Assembly: GCA_041905785.1 (NCBI GenBank)
Contig: JAYRKJ010000024.1
Span: 16,309 to 80,308, forward strand
DNA from: Roseateles_B sp041905785
GTDB taxonomy: Bacteria > Pseudomonadota > Gammaproteobacteria > Burkholderiales > Burkholderiaceae_C
Direction of reading: 5' to 3'
Length of the DNA stretch: 64,000 nucleotides
Part shown: piece after piece, positions 49,327 through 58,058 of the stretch
How the letters are laid out: every line of letters begins with the position of its first letter
How positions within the stretch are numbered: position 1 is the first letter of the stretch
Program-made: the position numbers and the translations under genes
Notes under the pieces: model-generated
What the model was told of the DNA's origin: nothing
The model's database searches: none
What the model saw: the letters and a program-made list of their open reading frames with translations, nothing else

Positions 49327-51918
49327 ATGCTGACTGCCTACCGCCAACACACCGCCGAGCGCGCCGCGCTGGGCATCCCGCCGCTGCCCCTGGATGCCAA
49401 GCAGGTGGCCGAGCTGATCGAGCTGATCAAGAACCCGCCGGCAGGTGAAGAGGCCTTCCTGGTCGAGTTGCTGACCCACCGCGTGCCGCCGGGCGTGGAC
49501 GATGCCGCCAAGGTCAAGGCCAGCTTCCTGGCCGCCGTCGCGCATGGCGACATCGCCGTGCCCCTGATCTCCAAGGCCAAGGCCACCGAGCTGCTGGGCA
49601 CCATGGTCGGCGGCTACAACGTCAAGCCCCTGATCGACCTGCTGGACGATGCCGCTGTGGCCGAAGTCGCCGCGGCCGGCCTGAAGAAAACCCTGCTGAT
49701 GTTCGACGCCTTCCATGACGTCGCCGAAAAGGTCAAGGCAGGCAACGCCCACGCCAAGGCCGTGATGCAGAGCTGGGCCGACGCCGAGTGGTTCACCTCG
49801 CGCCCCGAAGTCGCCCAGAAGATCACCGTCACCGTCTTCAAGGTGCCCGGCGAGACCAACACCGACGACCTCTCCCCTGCCCCCGACGCCTGGAGCCGCC
49901 CGGACATCCCGCTGCACTACCTGGCCATGCTGAAGAACACCCGTCCCGACGCGGCCTTCAAGCCCGAGGAAGACGGCAAGCGCGGCCCCATCCAGTTCAT
50001 CGAGGACCTGAAGAAGAAGGGCAATCTGGTCGCCTACGTGGGTGACGTGGTCGGCACCGGCTCCTCGCGCAAGTCCGCCACCAACAGCGTGATCTGGGCC
50101 ACCGGCGAGGACATCCCCTTCGTGCCCAACAAGCGCTTCGGCGGCGTGACCCTGGGCGGCAAGATCGCCCCCATCTTCTTCAACACCCAGGAAGACTCCG
50201 GCTCCCTGCCCATCGAGGTGGACGTGAGCAAGCTGGAGATGGGTGACGTCATCGACGTGCTGCCCTACGCCGGCCAGATCGTGAAGAACGGCGAGGTCAT
50301 CGAGACCTTCGCGCTCAAGAGCGAAGTGCTGCTGGACGAAGTGCGCGCCGGCGGCCGCATCAACCTGATCATCGGCCGCAGCCTGACCGGCAAGGCCCGC
50401 GAGTTCCTGGGCCTGCCCGCCTCCACCCTGTTCCGCCTGCCCAAGCCGCCGGTGGACAGCGGCAAGGGCTACACCCTGGCCCAGAAGATGGTCGGCCGCG
50501 CCTGCGGCCTGCCCGAAGGCAAGGGGATGCGCCCGGGCACCTACTGCGAACCCAAGATGACCACCGTGGGCTCGCAGGACACCACCGGCCCCATGACCCG
50601 CGACGAGCTGAAGGACCTGGCCTGCCTGGGCTTCTCGGCCGATCTGGTCATGCAGTCCTTCTGCCACACCGCCGCCTACCCCAAGGCCGTGGACGTGAAG
50701 ATGCACCGCGAGCTGCCGGCCTTCATCAGCAACCGCGGCGGCGTGGCCCTGCGCCCGGGCGACGGCGTGATCCACAGCTGGCTGAACCGCCTGCTGCTGC
50801 CCGACACCGTGGGCACCGGCGGCGACTCGCACACCCGCTTCCCCATCGGCATCTCCTTCCCCGCGGGGTCAGGTCTTGTCGCCTTCGGCGCCGCCACCGG
50901 CGTGATGCCCCTGGACATGCCGGAATCCGTGCTGGTGCGCTTCAAGGGCCAGATGCAGCCTGGCGTCACCCTGCGTGACCTGGTGCATGCCATCCCCCTG
51001 TACGCCATCAAGGCCGGTCTGCTGACCGTCGAGAAGAAGGGCAAGAAGAACATCTTCTCGGGCCGCATCCTGGAAATCGAAGGTCTGCCCGACCTGAAGG
51101 TGGAACAGGCCTTCGAGCTGTCCGACGCCTCGGCCGAGCGCTCCGCCGCCGGCTGCACGATCAAGCTGAATCCGGCACCGATCAAGGAGTACCTGACCTC
51201 CAACATCGTCCTGATGAAGAACATGATCGCCGACGGCTACGAGGACAAGCGCACCCTGGAGCGCCGCATCAAGGCCGTGGAAGCCTGGCTGGCCAAGCCC
51301 GACCTGCTGGAGGCCGATGCCGACGCCGAGTATGCCGCCGTGATCGAGATCGATCTGGCCGACATCAAGGAGCCCATCGTCTGCTGCCCCAACGATCCGG
51401 ACGATGCCAAGTTCATGTCCGAAGTCGCCGGCACCAAGATCGACGAAGCCTTCATCGGCTCCTGCATGACCAACATCGGCCACTTCCGTGCGGCCGCCAA
51501 GGTCCTGGGCGGTGCACGTGACATCCCGGTCAAGCTGTGGGTCGCCCCGCCGACCAAGATGGACCAGAACGAGCTGATCAAGGAAGGCCACTACGCCACC
51601 TTCGGCACCGCCGGTGCCCGCACCGAAATGCCGGGCTGCTCGCTGTGCATGGGCAACCAGGCCCAGGTGCGCGAAGGCGCGACGGTGATGTCCACCTCGA
51701 CCCGCAACTTCCCCAACCGACTGGGCAAGAACACCAATGTGTTCCTGGGCTCTGCCGAGCTGGCCGCCGTGTGCTCCAAGCTGGGCCGCATCCCGACCGT
51801 GGCCGAGTACCACGAGGCCGTGGGCATCGTGAACAAGGACGCCGCCAGCATCTACAAGTACATGAACTTCGACCAGATCCAGGAGTACGCCGACACTGCC
51901 AAGAGCGTCAGCGTCTGA
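49327..51918 (+). CDS. acnB: Aconitate hydratase B
   Basis: This 863-residue enzyme isomerises citrate to isocitrate. The N-terminal HEAT-like domain (MLTAYRQHTAERAALGIPPL) and the swivel domain placed before the catalytic domains mark it as AcnB rather than AcnA. Fe-S ligands lie in FIGSCMTNIG and GCSLCMGNQAQVREGA. It is complete. A copy of the dispersed motif lies inside, at 50863-50878. It follows vapC by 36 bp and is not next to the other TCA genes of the window, yet lies only a few kb from mdh. A terminator follows. Confidence 0.97.
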   Translation: MLTAYRQHTAERAALGIPPLPLDAKQVAELIELIKNPPAGEEAFLVELLTHRVPPGVDDAAKVKASFLAAVAHGDIAVPLISKAKATELLGTMVGGYNVKPLIDLLDDAAVAEVAAAGLKKTLLMFDAFHDVAEKVKAGNAHAKAVMQSWADAEWFTSRPEVAQKITVTVFKVPGETNTDDLSPAPDAWSRPDIPLHYLAMLKNTRPDAAFKPEEDGKRGPIQFIEDLKKKGNLVAYVGDVVGTGSSRKSATNSVIWATGEDIPFVPNKRFGGVTLGGKIAPIFFNTQEDSGSLPIEVDVSKLEMGDVIDVLPYAGQIVKNGEVIETFALKSEVLLDEVRAGGRINLIIGRSLTGKAREFLGLPASTLFRLPKPPVDSGKGYTLAQKMVGRACGLPEGKGMRPGTYCEPKMTTVGSQDTTGPMTRDELKDLACLGFSADLVMQSFCHTAAYPKAVDVKMHRELPAFISNRGGVALRPGDGVIHSWLNRLLLPDTVGTGGDSHTRFPIGISFPAGSGLVAFGAATGVMPLDMPESVLVRFKGQMQPGVTLRDLVHAIPLYAIKAGLLTVEKKGKKNIFSGRILEIEGLPDLKVEQAFELSDASAERSAAGCTIKLNPAPIKEYLTSNIVLMKNMIADGYEDKRTLERRIKAVEAWLAKPDLLEADADAEYAAVIEIDLADIKEPIVCCPNDPDDAKFMSEVAGTKIDEAFIGSCMTNIGHFRAAAKVLGGARDIPVKLWVAPPTKMDQNELIKEGHYATFGTAGARTEMPGCSLCMGNQAQVREGATVMSTSTRNFPNRLGKNTNVFLGSAELAAVCSKLGRIPTVAEYHEAVGIVNKDAASIYKYMNFDQIQEYADTAKSVSV
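50863..50878 (+). repeat. Dispersed 15-bp motif, copy 5 (inside acnB)
   Basis: GCGGGGTCAGGTCTTG, identical over 16 bp to the copy at 29721. It encodes the AGSGL residues of the conserved FPAGSGLVAFGAATG segment, so it has not disturbed the enzyme. Confidence 0.7.
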
Positions 51919-51963
51919 ATGATCTGAGGCTCGGCCGCTGAAGCGCGGCTGATGCCCTTCCCG

Positions 51964-51998
51964 CACCCTGGCCTGCCCACCGGCAGCCAGGGTGTTTT
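51964..51998 (+). terminator. Rho-independent terminator after acnB
   Basis: CACCCTGGC (51964-51972) pairs perfectly with GCCAGGGTG (51986-51994), followed by TTTT. It starts 46 bp after the acnB stop. Confidence 0.88.
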
Positions 51999-52386
51999 CA
52001 TTTGCAGCGGCCGCCGGGGCAAGTTGCCCGCCAGGCCTACACGGGCACACAGGAGCCGGCCTGCTGCGCTGCCGGTCTGCATGGGGCCGGAAAGCTCGAC
52101 CAGGGACAGGCGAACGGACGGCCGCCTTGGCCGGGGCCGCTGCCGAGGCTGCTGCATCGCCCAGGCGCCGCCAACTGAGGCGCCGCTGAAGCCCATCCAT
52201 GCATTGCGCATCGGTGGGTACGGGAATTTGTCGCCATTCGCCAGCAAAGCCCGAGCTCCATCGGTGTTTTCCTGCTGACTGTCATCGAGCATTTGCGACA
52301 CTCTGTCGGCTGTCGTCACGCGCCCGGTGCCTTCTGCCAGGAGGAGCCCGGGTGGCCTCCCTTCCAGGCTCCTCCCTCTCGATTCG
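51999..52386. other. Intergenic region before the kinase-GGDEF gene
   Basis: 388 bp without a supported gene. I see no strong promoter, repeat or RNA. Long open frames on the minus strand here lack start signals and family similarity. The promoter of the next gene must lie here but is not recognisable. Confidence 0.5.
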
Positions 52387-55300
52387 ATGCTCATTGCCGG
52401 CTATCGCCAGACCGACATCATCTACGCCAATGCCGACACCGTCGTGGCCGCTGCCGTGGCGCCGGATGGAGCGCGCGTCGTCCTGAAATACCCGGACAGC
52501 GAGCAGCCGGCGCCGGAGCTGCTGGCGCGCTGGCGGCACGAGTACCAGATCCTGCAGTCGATCGACTCCGAGTGGGTGATCAAGGCCCGCGCACTGCACC
52601 AGGACGGTCGCAAGCTGGTGCTGGCCATGGAGGCCTTTGCCAGCAGCAGCCTCGCCCAGTTGATCGAAGGTCGGCACCTGGACCTCGGCGAGAAGCTGGG
52701 CCTGGCCCTTCAGCTGTGCCGCGCGCTCAGCGACGTGCACGCCCACCGCCTGATCCACGGCGACATCGCGCCCAAGAACGTGCTGGTGGACCTGCGCCAG
52801 ATGCGGATCAAGCTCTGCGACTTCGCGCTGTCCTCGGCACTGGACCGCGAGGAGGCCCGCTCCGGCCCGGGCTTGCGCGGCACGCTGGACTACATCTCGC
52901 CGGAGCAGACCGGACGCACCAGCCTGGAGGTGGATTACCGCAGCGACTTCTATTCGCTGGGCATCACCCTGTATGAGCTTTTCGCGGGCCAGCGCCCCTT
53001 CCAGCAAAGCGATCCCATGGCCCTGCTGCACGCCCAGCTGGCCTTGATGCCGACGCCTGTGCATCTGCTGGATGACAGCATCCCGGAAGCGCTGTCGCTG
53101 CTGGTGCAGAAGCTGCTGGCGAAGTACCCGGACGAGCGCTACCAGAGCAGCTATGGCCTGCTGCAGGATCTGGAGCGCTGTGCGCGCGACTGGGCCGACA
53201 AGCGCCGCATCGACGGCTTCGAGCTGGGCCGGCATGACACGCCGGAGCGCTTCTGTATTGCGCAGAAGCTTTACGGCCGCGAGTCCGAGGTCGCGGCCAT
53301 GCGCGACGCCTTCGAGCGCGCCTGCGCCGGCCAGGCCGAGCTGCTGCTGGTCAGCGGCGCCTCGGGCATAGGCAAGACCGCCCTGGTGGCCGAGCTGCAC
53401 CGGCCGGTCCTGGCCCGGCGCGGCTACTTCCTGCGCGGCAAGTGCGACCAGTACCGGCGCAACGAGCCCTATGCGGCGCTGTGCCAGGCCTTCCAGCCCT
53501 TCATAGAGCTGCTGGCCTCCGAGGGCGAAGACCGGCGCGGCTATTGGCGCGAGACCCTGCGCCAGGCCTTGGGCGAAACCGCCGGCGCCGTCGCCGCGCT
53601 GCTGCCGCAGCTCAGCCTGCTGATCGGCGACATCCCCGCGCTGCCCGCGCTGCCGGCCGTCGAGAACGAGCAGCGCTTTCATTTCGCCTTCGCCGCCTTC
53701 ACGCGCGCGCTGGCCAGCGGCGCCCATCCGCTGGCCCTGTTCCTGGACGATCTTCAGTGGGTGGACGGGCCCAGCCTGCGCCTGCTGCAGCACCTGCTGA
53801 CCGATTCCGACGGCCACTGCTGTCTGCTGATGGTGGGCGCCTACCGCGACAAGGAGGTGGACGAGGGCCACCCCCTGCAGCAGATGCTCATGAGCCTGCG
53901 CCAGGCCGGCCAGGCCAGCCCCAGCCCTCTGCACCTGGACCATCTGCGGCCCGAGCACGTCGCGCAGCTGATCGCCGACAGCCTGCGCTGCAGGCTCGAT
54001 GAAATCGAGGCGCTGACGGCGCTGTGCCTGGAGAAAACCCATGGCAATCCCTTCTTCCTGAACCAGTTCCTGCGCCGCCTCCATGCGCTGGGCGACCTCT
54101 GCTACGAGCGCCGCAGCGGCCGCTGGACCTGGGACATGGAACGCATCCGCCAGCGCGACATGACGGACAACGTCGTGGCTCTGGTGCTGGATGGCCTGCG
54201 CGAACTCCCCGAACACACCCAACGCCTTCTGGCGATGGCCACGCATCTGGGCGAGCGCTTCTCGCTGGGCGAACTGATGGCTGTCAGTGCACTCAACGGC
54301 GAGGTTTGCATGCAAACCCTCTGGCCCGCCCTTCAACGCAGCCTCGTGCTGCCTTTGGACGAAAGCTACAAGTTCAGCGACAGCCCTTCCTTGTTGGCCG
54401 AGGCTCGCTACCGCTTCTTGCACGACCGTGTGCAGCAGGCTGCGCACGACCTGACCCCCGAGCCCTTGCTGCCGGCCCTGCAGCTGCAGTGCGGGCGCCG
54501 CCTGCTGGCGGCAAGTGACGAGCTGCAGCGCGAGCAGCGCCTGTTCAGCATCTTGAGCTGCCTCAACGCCGGGCGCCGCTTGATCACCCACCCCGCCGAG
54601 CTGGCCCAGTTGCGGGCGCTGAACCAGCACGCGGGCGTGCGCGCCAAAGCGGCATCGGCCCACGCAACAGCCGTCGACTTTTTACGCCGTGCCCATGCAC
54701 TGCTCCCGCACGACGCCTGGCAGGACGACCCCGAAGGCACCCTGGTGCTGATCAAGGAGCTCTGCGAAGCAGAGTATCTGGCCGGCCACTTTGAGCAGGC
54801 AGAGGCGCACTATCCCCAGGCCCTGCGCGCCTGCCCCAGCGCCAGCGGCCGGGCGCAGCTGGGCCTGGTGCAGGCGGAGCAGTACCAAACCCAGGGCCGC
54901 TTCACGGAAGCCTTCGAGGTTCTGTTGCGAGCCCTGGCGGACATTGGCCACCCCTTTCCCGCCAGCGAGGACGAGGCTCGCGCCCTTTTCCCGGCGGAGT
55001 TTGAGCGTACCGAGCAACTCCTGGCCCAACACGGCGAACACGCCATTCTGGACGCGCCTGAGATGCGCGACGCCCACGCCATTCTGGCGATGAGGCTGAG
55101 CGTGGCCCTGTGCTATGCGGCTTATCTGTCCGGCCGCCTGGCCGCCTACGTGCTCAATACCTGCCGAGCGATGCGCATCACGCTCGAGCACGGCCAAAGC
55201 GACCTCTCCTGCGCCGCCTACCTCTCGCACATGACCTCGCGCGCTGCCATGCAGCGGCCCTACACGCAAAGCCACGCCTTGGGACGGATCGGCCTGCAAC

Positions 55301-57411
55301 TGGCTGAACAGCGCGGCGTGACCTACTTCCGGCTCACCGCGTACCAGTACTTCGGTGCGTTCTACCAGCACTGGTGCGAGCCCCTGGTCGACACCCTCCA
55401 GCTGCTGGAGCAAGGGTGGTCACTCGGCCAGGACGGCACCAACCCCGTCGCGGCGGGCTACTGCGCCCTCTTGGGCGCGGTGAACCATTTCGCCTTAGGC
55501 ACCCCCTTGGACGAGCTGGAGCAAACCGGCGAACGGGCGCTCAAGTTCCTGCACCGTACCCGACAGCCGGCCACCGAAGCCATGCTGCGCTACGGCGTGC
55601 TGCAGCCGCTCATGGCGCTCACCGGCCGGACCGACTCGCCGCTGAGCTTCGACACCGACACCTTCCCGTGCAGTGCAGTGCTGGACACGGCGAACCCGTC
55701 GCCCAGCGTCGCACTGGCGCTCTTGCTGGCCGCGCGTCTTCGGCACAGCTATTTGCTGAACGATGCCGGCGGATGGCGCCAGGCCCTGCCCTTGCTGCCC
55801 ATGGTCGGCATGTGCCTGCCCGACAGTCCCTCCATGGTCGAAGCGCATTTTTACGCTGCGCTGGGCCATCTGCGCAGCGGCTTTGCACCGGCGCCGGATT
55901 CAGCGGACATCGCGCGCCAGCAGCTCAGGCGCTTCGAGACGTGGGCCCAGCATGGCCCGGCCAACTTCGGCCACAAGCAACTGCTGCTTGCGGCTGAGCT
56001 GGCCAGGATGGAAGGGAATGACAAACGGGCCATGGATTTGTACGCCCGCGCGATCGATCAGGCCCAGGCCAACGGCTTCACGCCTTGCGCCGCCCTGGCG
56101 AATGAACGCTACGCCGAGTTCTGGGCCCAGCAGCTGCAGCCGCAACTGGCGCAGCATTTCATCCGGGAAGCCCATTACTTCTATCGACGCTGGGGTGCCA
56201 CGGTCAAGTGCCGGCAGCTCGAGGCGGACTGGCCCGGCATCAGCTTTTCCAGCGCGCGCGCGCAGCAGGGCAGCCAGAGCCGCAGCAGCCCGATTTATCG
56301 CGATTCACTGGACCAGATCAGCCGCCTGGACCTGCATTCCCTGCTCAAGGCCAACCAGCTGCTGACCCAGGAAATCCAGCTCGACGCCCTGCTGCCGCAG
56401 ATGCTGGGTGTGCTGCTGGAAAACGCCGGGGCCGAACGCGGCGCCATCGTGCTGGACGACGAGGGCCATCTGGTGGTCGAGGTGGTGGGCGGCCTGGACG
56501 AGCGCCACCGCATGGACTCCTGCCGCATCGGCCGCAGGCTGGACGAGCTGAACAAGGGCCCGCTGGCCCTGCTGCCCAGCGGCCTGATCGAGTACACCAA
56601 GCTGAGCCGCCGCACGCAGCTGCTGAACCGGCCGGCCGAGGACGAACGCTTTGCCCAGAGCCGCTATCTGAGCCAGCACCAGCCCAAGTCGGTGCTGTGC
56701 CTGCCCGTGATCAACCAGGGCAAGCTGATCGCCGTGGTCTACCTGGAAAACCGCCAGCTGGAGAACGCCTTCACGCCGCGCCACCAGCAGACACTGGAGC
56801 TGCTGAGCTCGCAGGCGGCCATCTCGCTGGCGAACGCACGCCTGTATGAGCAGCTGGAAGAGAAGGTGGAGCGGCGCACCCAGGAGCTGCGCCAGATGAG
56901 CATGCGCGACGGCCTCACGGGCATCGCCAACCGCCGCGCCTTCGACGAGCGCCTGGCCATCGAGTGGCGGCGCAGCCTGCGCAACGGCACACCGCTGTCG
57001 CTGCTGATGCTGGACATCGACCACTTCAAGCAGTTCAACGACCACTACGGCCACCTCGAAGGCGACCGCTGCATCAAGACCGTTGCCCAACTGCTGCAGG
57101 GCGTGGCCGGCCGCAGCAGCGACCTGGTGGCGCGCTACGGCGGCGAGGAATTCGCGCTGCTGCTGCCGGACACCGACGCCTCAGCGGCCCAGCGCCTGGC
57201 CGAGGCCTGCCTGGAAGCCGTCGAGCAGCTGGCCATCCCGCACGCCAAGTCTGCCGCAGCGCCGCACGTGAGCCTCAGTCTGGGCTGCAGCACCCTGCAG
57301 GCCTGCGACGCCAGCACGCCGGAGATGCTGCTGAGCCACGCGGACCAGGCCCTGTACCGTGCCAAGCGCGCCGGACGGCGCCGCTGGACGCGCTTCGATC
57401 CGCAGATCTGA
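52387..57411 (+). CDS. Multi-domain Ser/Thr kinase-like, AAA ATPase, GAF, diguanylate cyclase
   Basis: This 1674-residue cytoplasmic protein has, in order: a kinase-like domain (1-270) with Lys34, Glu52, HGDIAPKN (124-131) in place of HRDLKPxN, and DFA (145-147) in place of DFG; an AAA/STAND ATPase with Walker A SGASGIGKT near 323-331 and Walker B LALFLDD near 450; a long helical TPR-like region; a GAF domain (about 1330-1480); and a GGDEF domain with GGEEF at 1585-1589 and I-site RSSD at 1576-1579. Related proteins usually end in a histidine kinase; here the output is c-di-GMP. The ATG at 52387 gives the usual start. The kinase substitutions suggest weak or no phosphotransfer. Confidence 0.9.
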   Translation: MLIAGYRQTDIIYANADTVVAAAVAPDGARVVLKYPDSEQPAPELLARWRHEYQILQSIDSEWVIKARALHQDGRKLVLAMEAFASSSLAQLIEGRHLDLGEKLGLALQLCRALSDVHAHRLIHGDIAPKNVLVDLRQMRIKLCDFALSSALDREEARSGPGLRGTLDYISPEQTGRTSLEVDYRSDFYSLGITLYELFAGQRPFQQSDPMALLHAQLALMPTPVHLLDDSIPEALSLLVQKLLAKYPDERYQSSYGLLQDLERCARDWADKRRIDGFELGRHDTPERFCIAQKLYGRESEVAAMRDAFERACAGQAELLLVSGASGIGKTALVAELHRPVLARRGYFLRGKCDQYRRNEPYAALCQAFQPFIELLASEGEDRRGYWRETLRQALGETAGAVAALLPQLSLLIGDIPALPALPAVENEQRFHFAFAAFTRALASGAHPLALFLDDLQWVDGPSLRLLQHLLTDSDGHCCLLMVGAYRDKEVDEGHPLQQMLMSLRQAGQASPSPLHLDHLRPEHVAQLIADSLRCRLDEIEALTALCLEKTHGNPFFLNQFLRRLHALGDLCYERRSGRWTWDMERIRQRDMTDNVVALVLDGLRELPEHTQRLLAMATHLGERFSLGELMAVSALNGEVCMQTLWPALQRSLVLPLDESYKFSDSPSLLAEARYRFLHDRVQQAAHDLTPEPLLPALQLQCGRRLLAASDELQREQRLFSILSCLNAGRRLITHPAELAQLRALNQHAGVRAKAASAHATAVDFLRRAHALLPHDAWQDDPEGTLVLIKELCEAEYLAGHFEQAEAHYPQALRACPSASGRAQLGLVQAEQYQTQGRFTEAFEVLLRALADIGHPFPASEDEARALFPAEFERTEQLLAQHGEHAILDAPEMRDAHAILAMRLSVALCYAAYLSGRLAAYVLNTCRAMRITLEHGQSDLSCAAYLSHMTSRAAMQRPYTQSHALGRIGLQLAEQRGVTYFRLTAYQYFGAFYQHWCEPLVDTLQLLEQGWSLGQDGTNPVAAGYCALLGAVNHFALGTPLDELEQTGERALKFLHRTRQPATEAMLRYGVLQPLMALTGRTDSPLSFDTDTFPCSAVLDTANPSPSVALALLLAARLRHSYLLNDAGGWRQALPLLPMVGMCLPDSPSMVEAHFYAALGHLRSGFAPAPDSADIARQQLRRFETWAQHGPANFGHKQLLLAAELARMEGNDKRAMDLYARAIDQAQANGFTPCAALANERYAEFWAQQLQPQLAQHFIREAHYFYRRWGATVKCRQLEADWPGISFSSARAQQGSQSRSSPIYRDSLDQISRLDLHSLLKANQLLTQEIQLDALLPQMLGVLLENAGAERGAIVLDDEGHLVVEVVGGLDERHRMDSCRIGRRLDELNKGPLALLPSGLIEYTKLSRRTQLLNRPAEDERFAQSRYLSQHQPKSVLCLPVINQGKLIAVVYLENRQLENAFTPRHQQTLELLSSQAAISLANARLYEQLEEKVERRTQELRQMSMRDGLTGIANRRAFDERLAIEWRRSLRNGTPLSLLMLDIDHFKQFNDHYGHLEGDRCIKTVAQLLQGVAGRSSDLVARYGGEEFALLLPDTDASAAQRLAEACLEAVEQLAIPHAKSAAAPHVSLSLGCSTLQACDASTPEMLLSHADQALYRAKRAGRRRWTRFDPQI

Positions 57412-57453
57412 GAAGCGGGCCACCCGGCGACCGCGCCGGCACCCGGCACCGGA

Positions 57454-57996
57454 TCAGCCCTGCAGCGCCGCCTTCAAGGCGTCCAGCAACTGCTTCACCT
57501 GCCCCTGGATGCGCTCATCGACGAGTTCGTCCTGTGCATCGAAGATGCCGGCCGTGAATGCGCTGCAAAAGACCTCGGGCTTGTTGAGCACGCGCAAATC
57601 CAGCGCCACCGCCACCTGGCGCAGGTGGTACTGGGCCCGCGAGGTGCCCATGCCGCCGCCCGCACCCATCAGGCCCACGGTCTTGCCGGCCAGCAGGTGG
57701 TTGTCCTTCTCGCGCGAGGCCCAGTCCAGCGCGTTCTTGAGCACCGGGGCGATGGAGTAGTTGTACTCGGGGCAGGCCAGCAGCAGGCCGTCGGCCTGTC
57801 GCAGTTGCTCGAAGAAGCGCGCCACGGGCGGCGGCGGCACGGGATGGTCGGCGTTGTAGAAGGGGAACTGGCTGAGCTCCGCCATCTCCAGTTCCAGGCC
57901 CTCGGGCGCGTTGCGCAGCGCATAGCGGGCCAACGCGGTATTGCGGGAAGCGGCGCGCAGGCTGCCACTCATGACCAGGATCTTCTTCGTCATCAT
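57454..57996 (-). CDS. NADPH-dependent FMN reductase
   Basis: This 180-residue flavodoxin-like protein has the FMN-binding start ILVMSGSLRAASRNTALARY and the family motif PEYNYSIAPVLKNALDWASR, with GAGGGMGTSRAQYHLRQV. It reduces FMN or quinones with NAD(P)H. AAGGAG precedes the ATG at 57996, with a second ATG next to it. It lies 62 bp downstream of the lipoxygenase gene on the same strand and probably shares its transcript, which may point to handling of oxidised lipid products. That link is inference. Confidence 0.9.
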   Translation of the reverse strand: MMTKKILVMSGSLRAASRNTALARYALRNAPEGLELEMAELSQFPFYNADHPVPPPPVARFFEQLRQADGLLLACPEYNYSIAPVLKNALDWASREKDNHLLAGKTVGLMGAGGGMGTSRAQYHLRQVAVALDLRVLNKPEVFCSAFTAGIFDAQDELVDERIQGQVKQLLDALKAALQG

Positions 57997-58058
57997 CGTC
58001 ACTCCTTGCAAGCCGGGTGGCGCGCAGCCCCTGCCCCGCGCCACCCAGAGTCCGTCGA

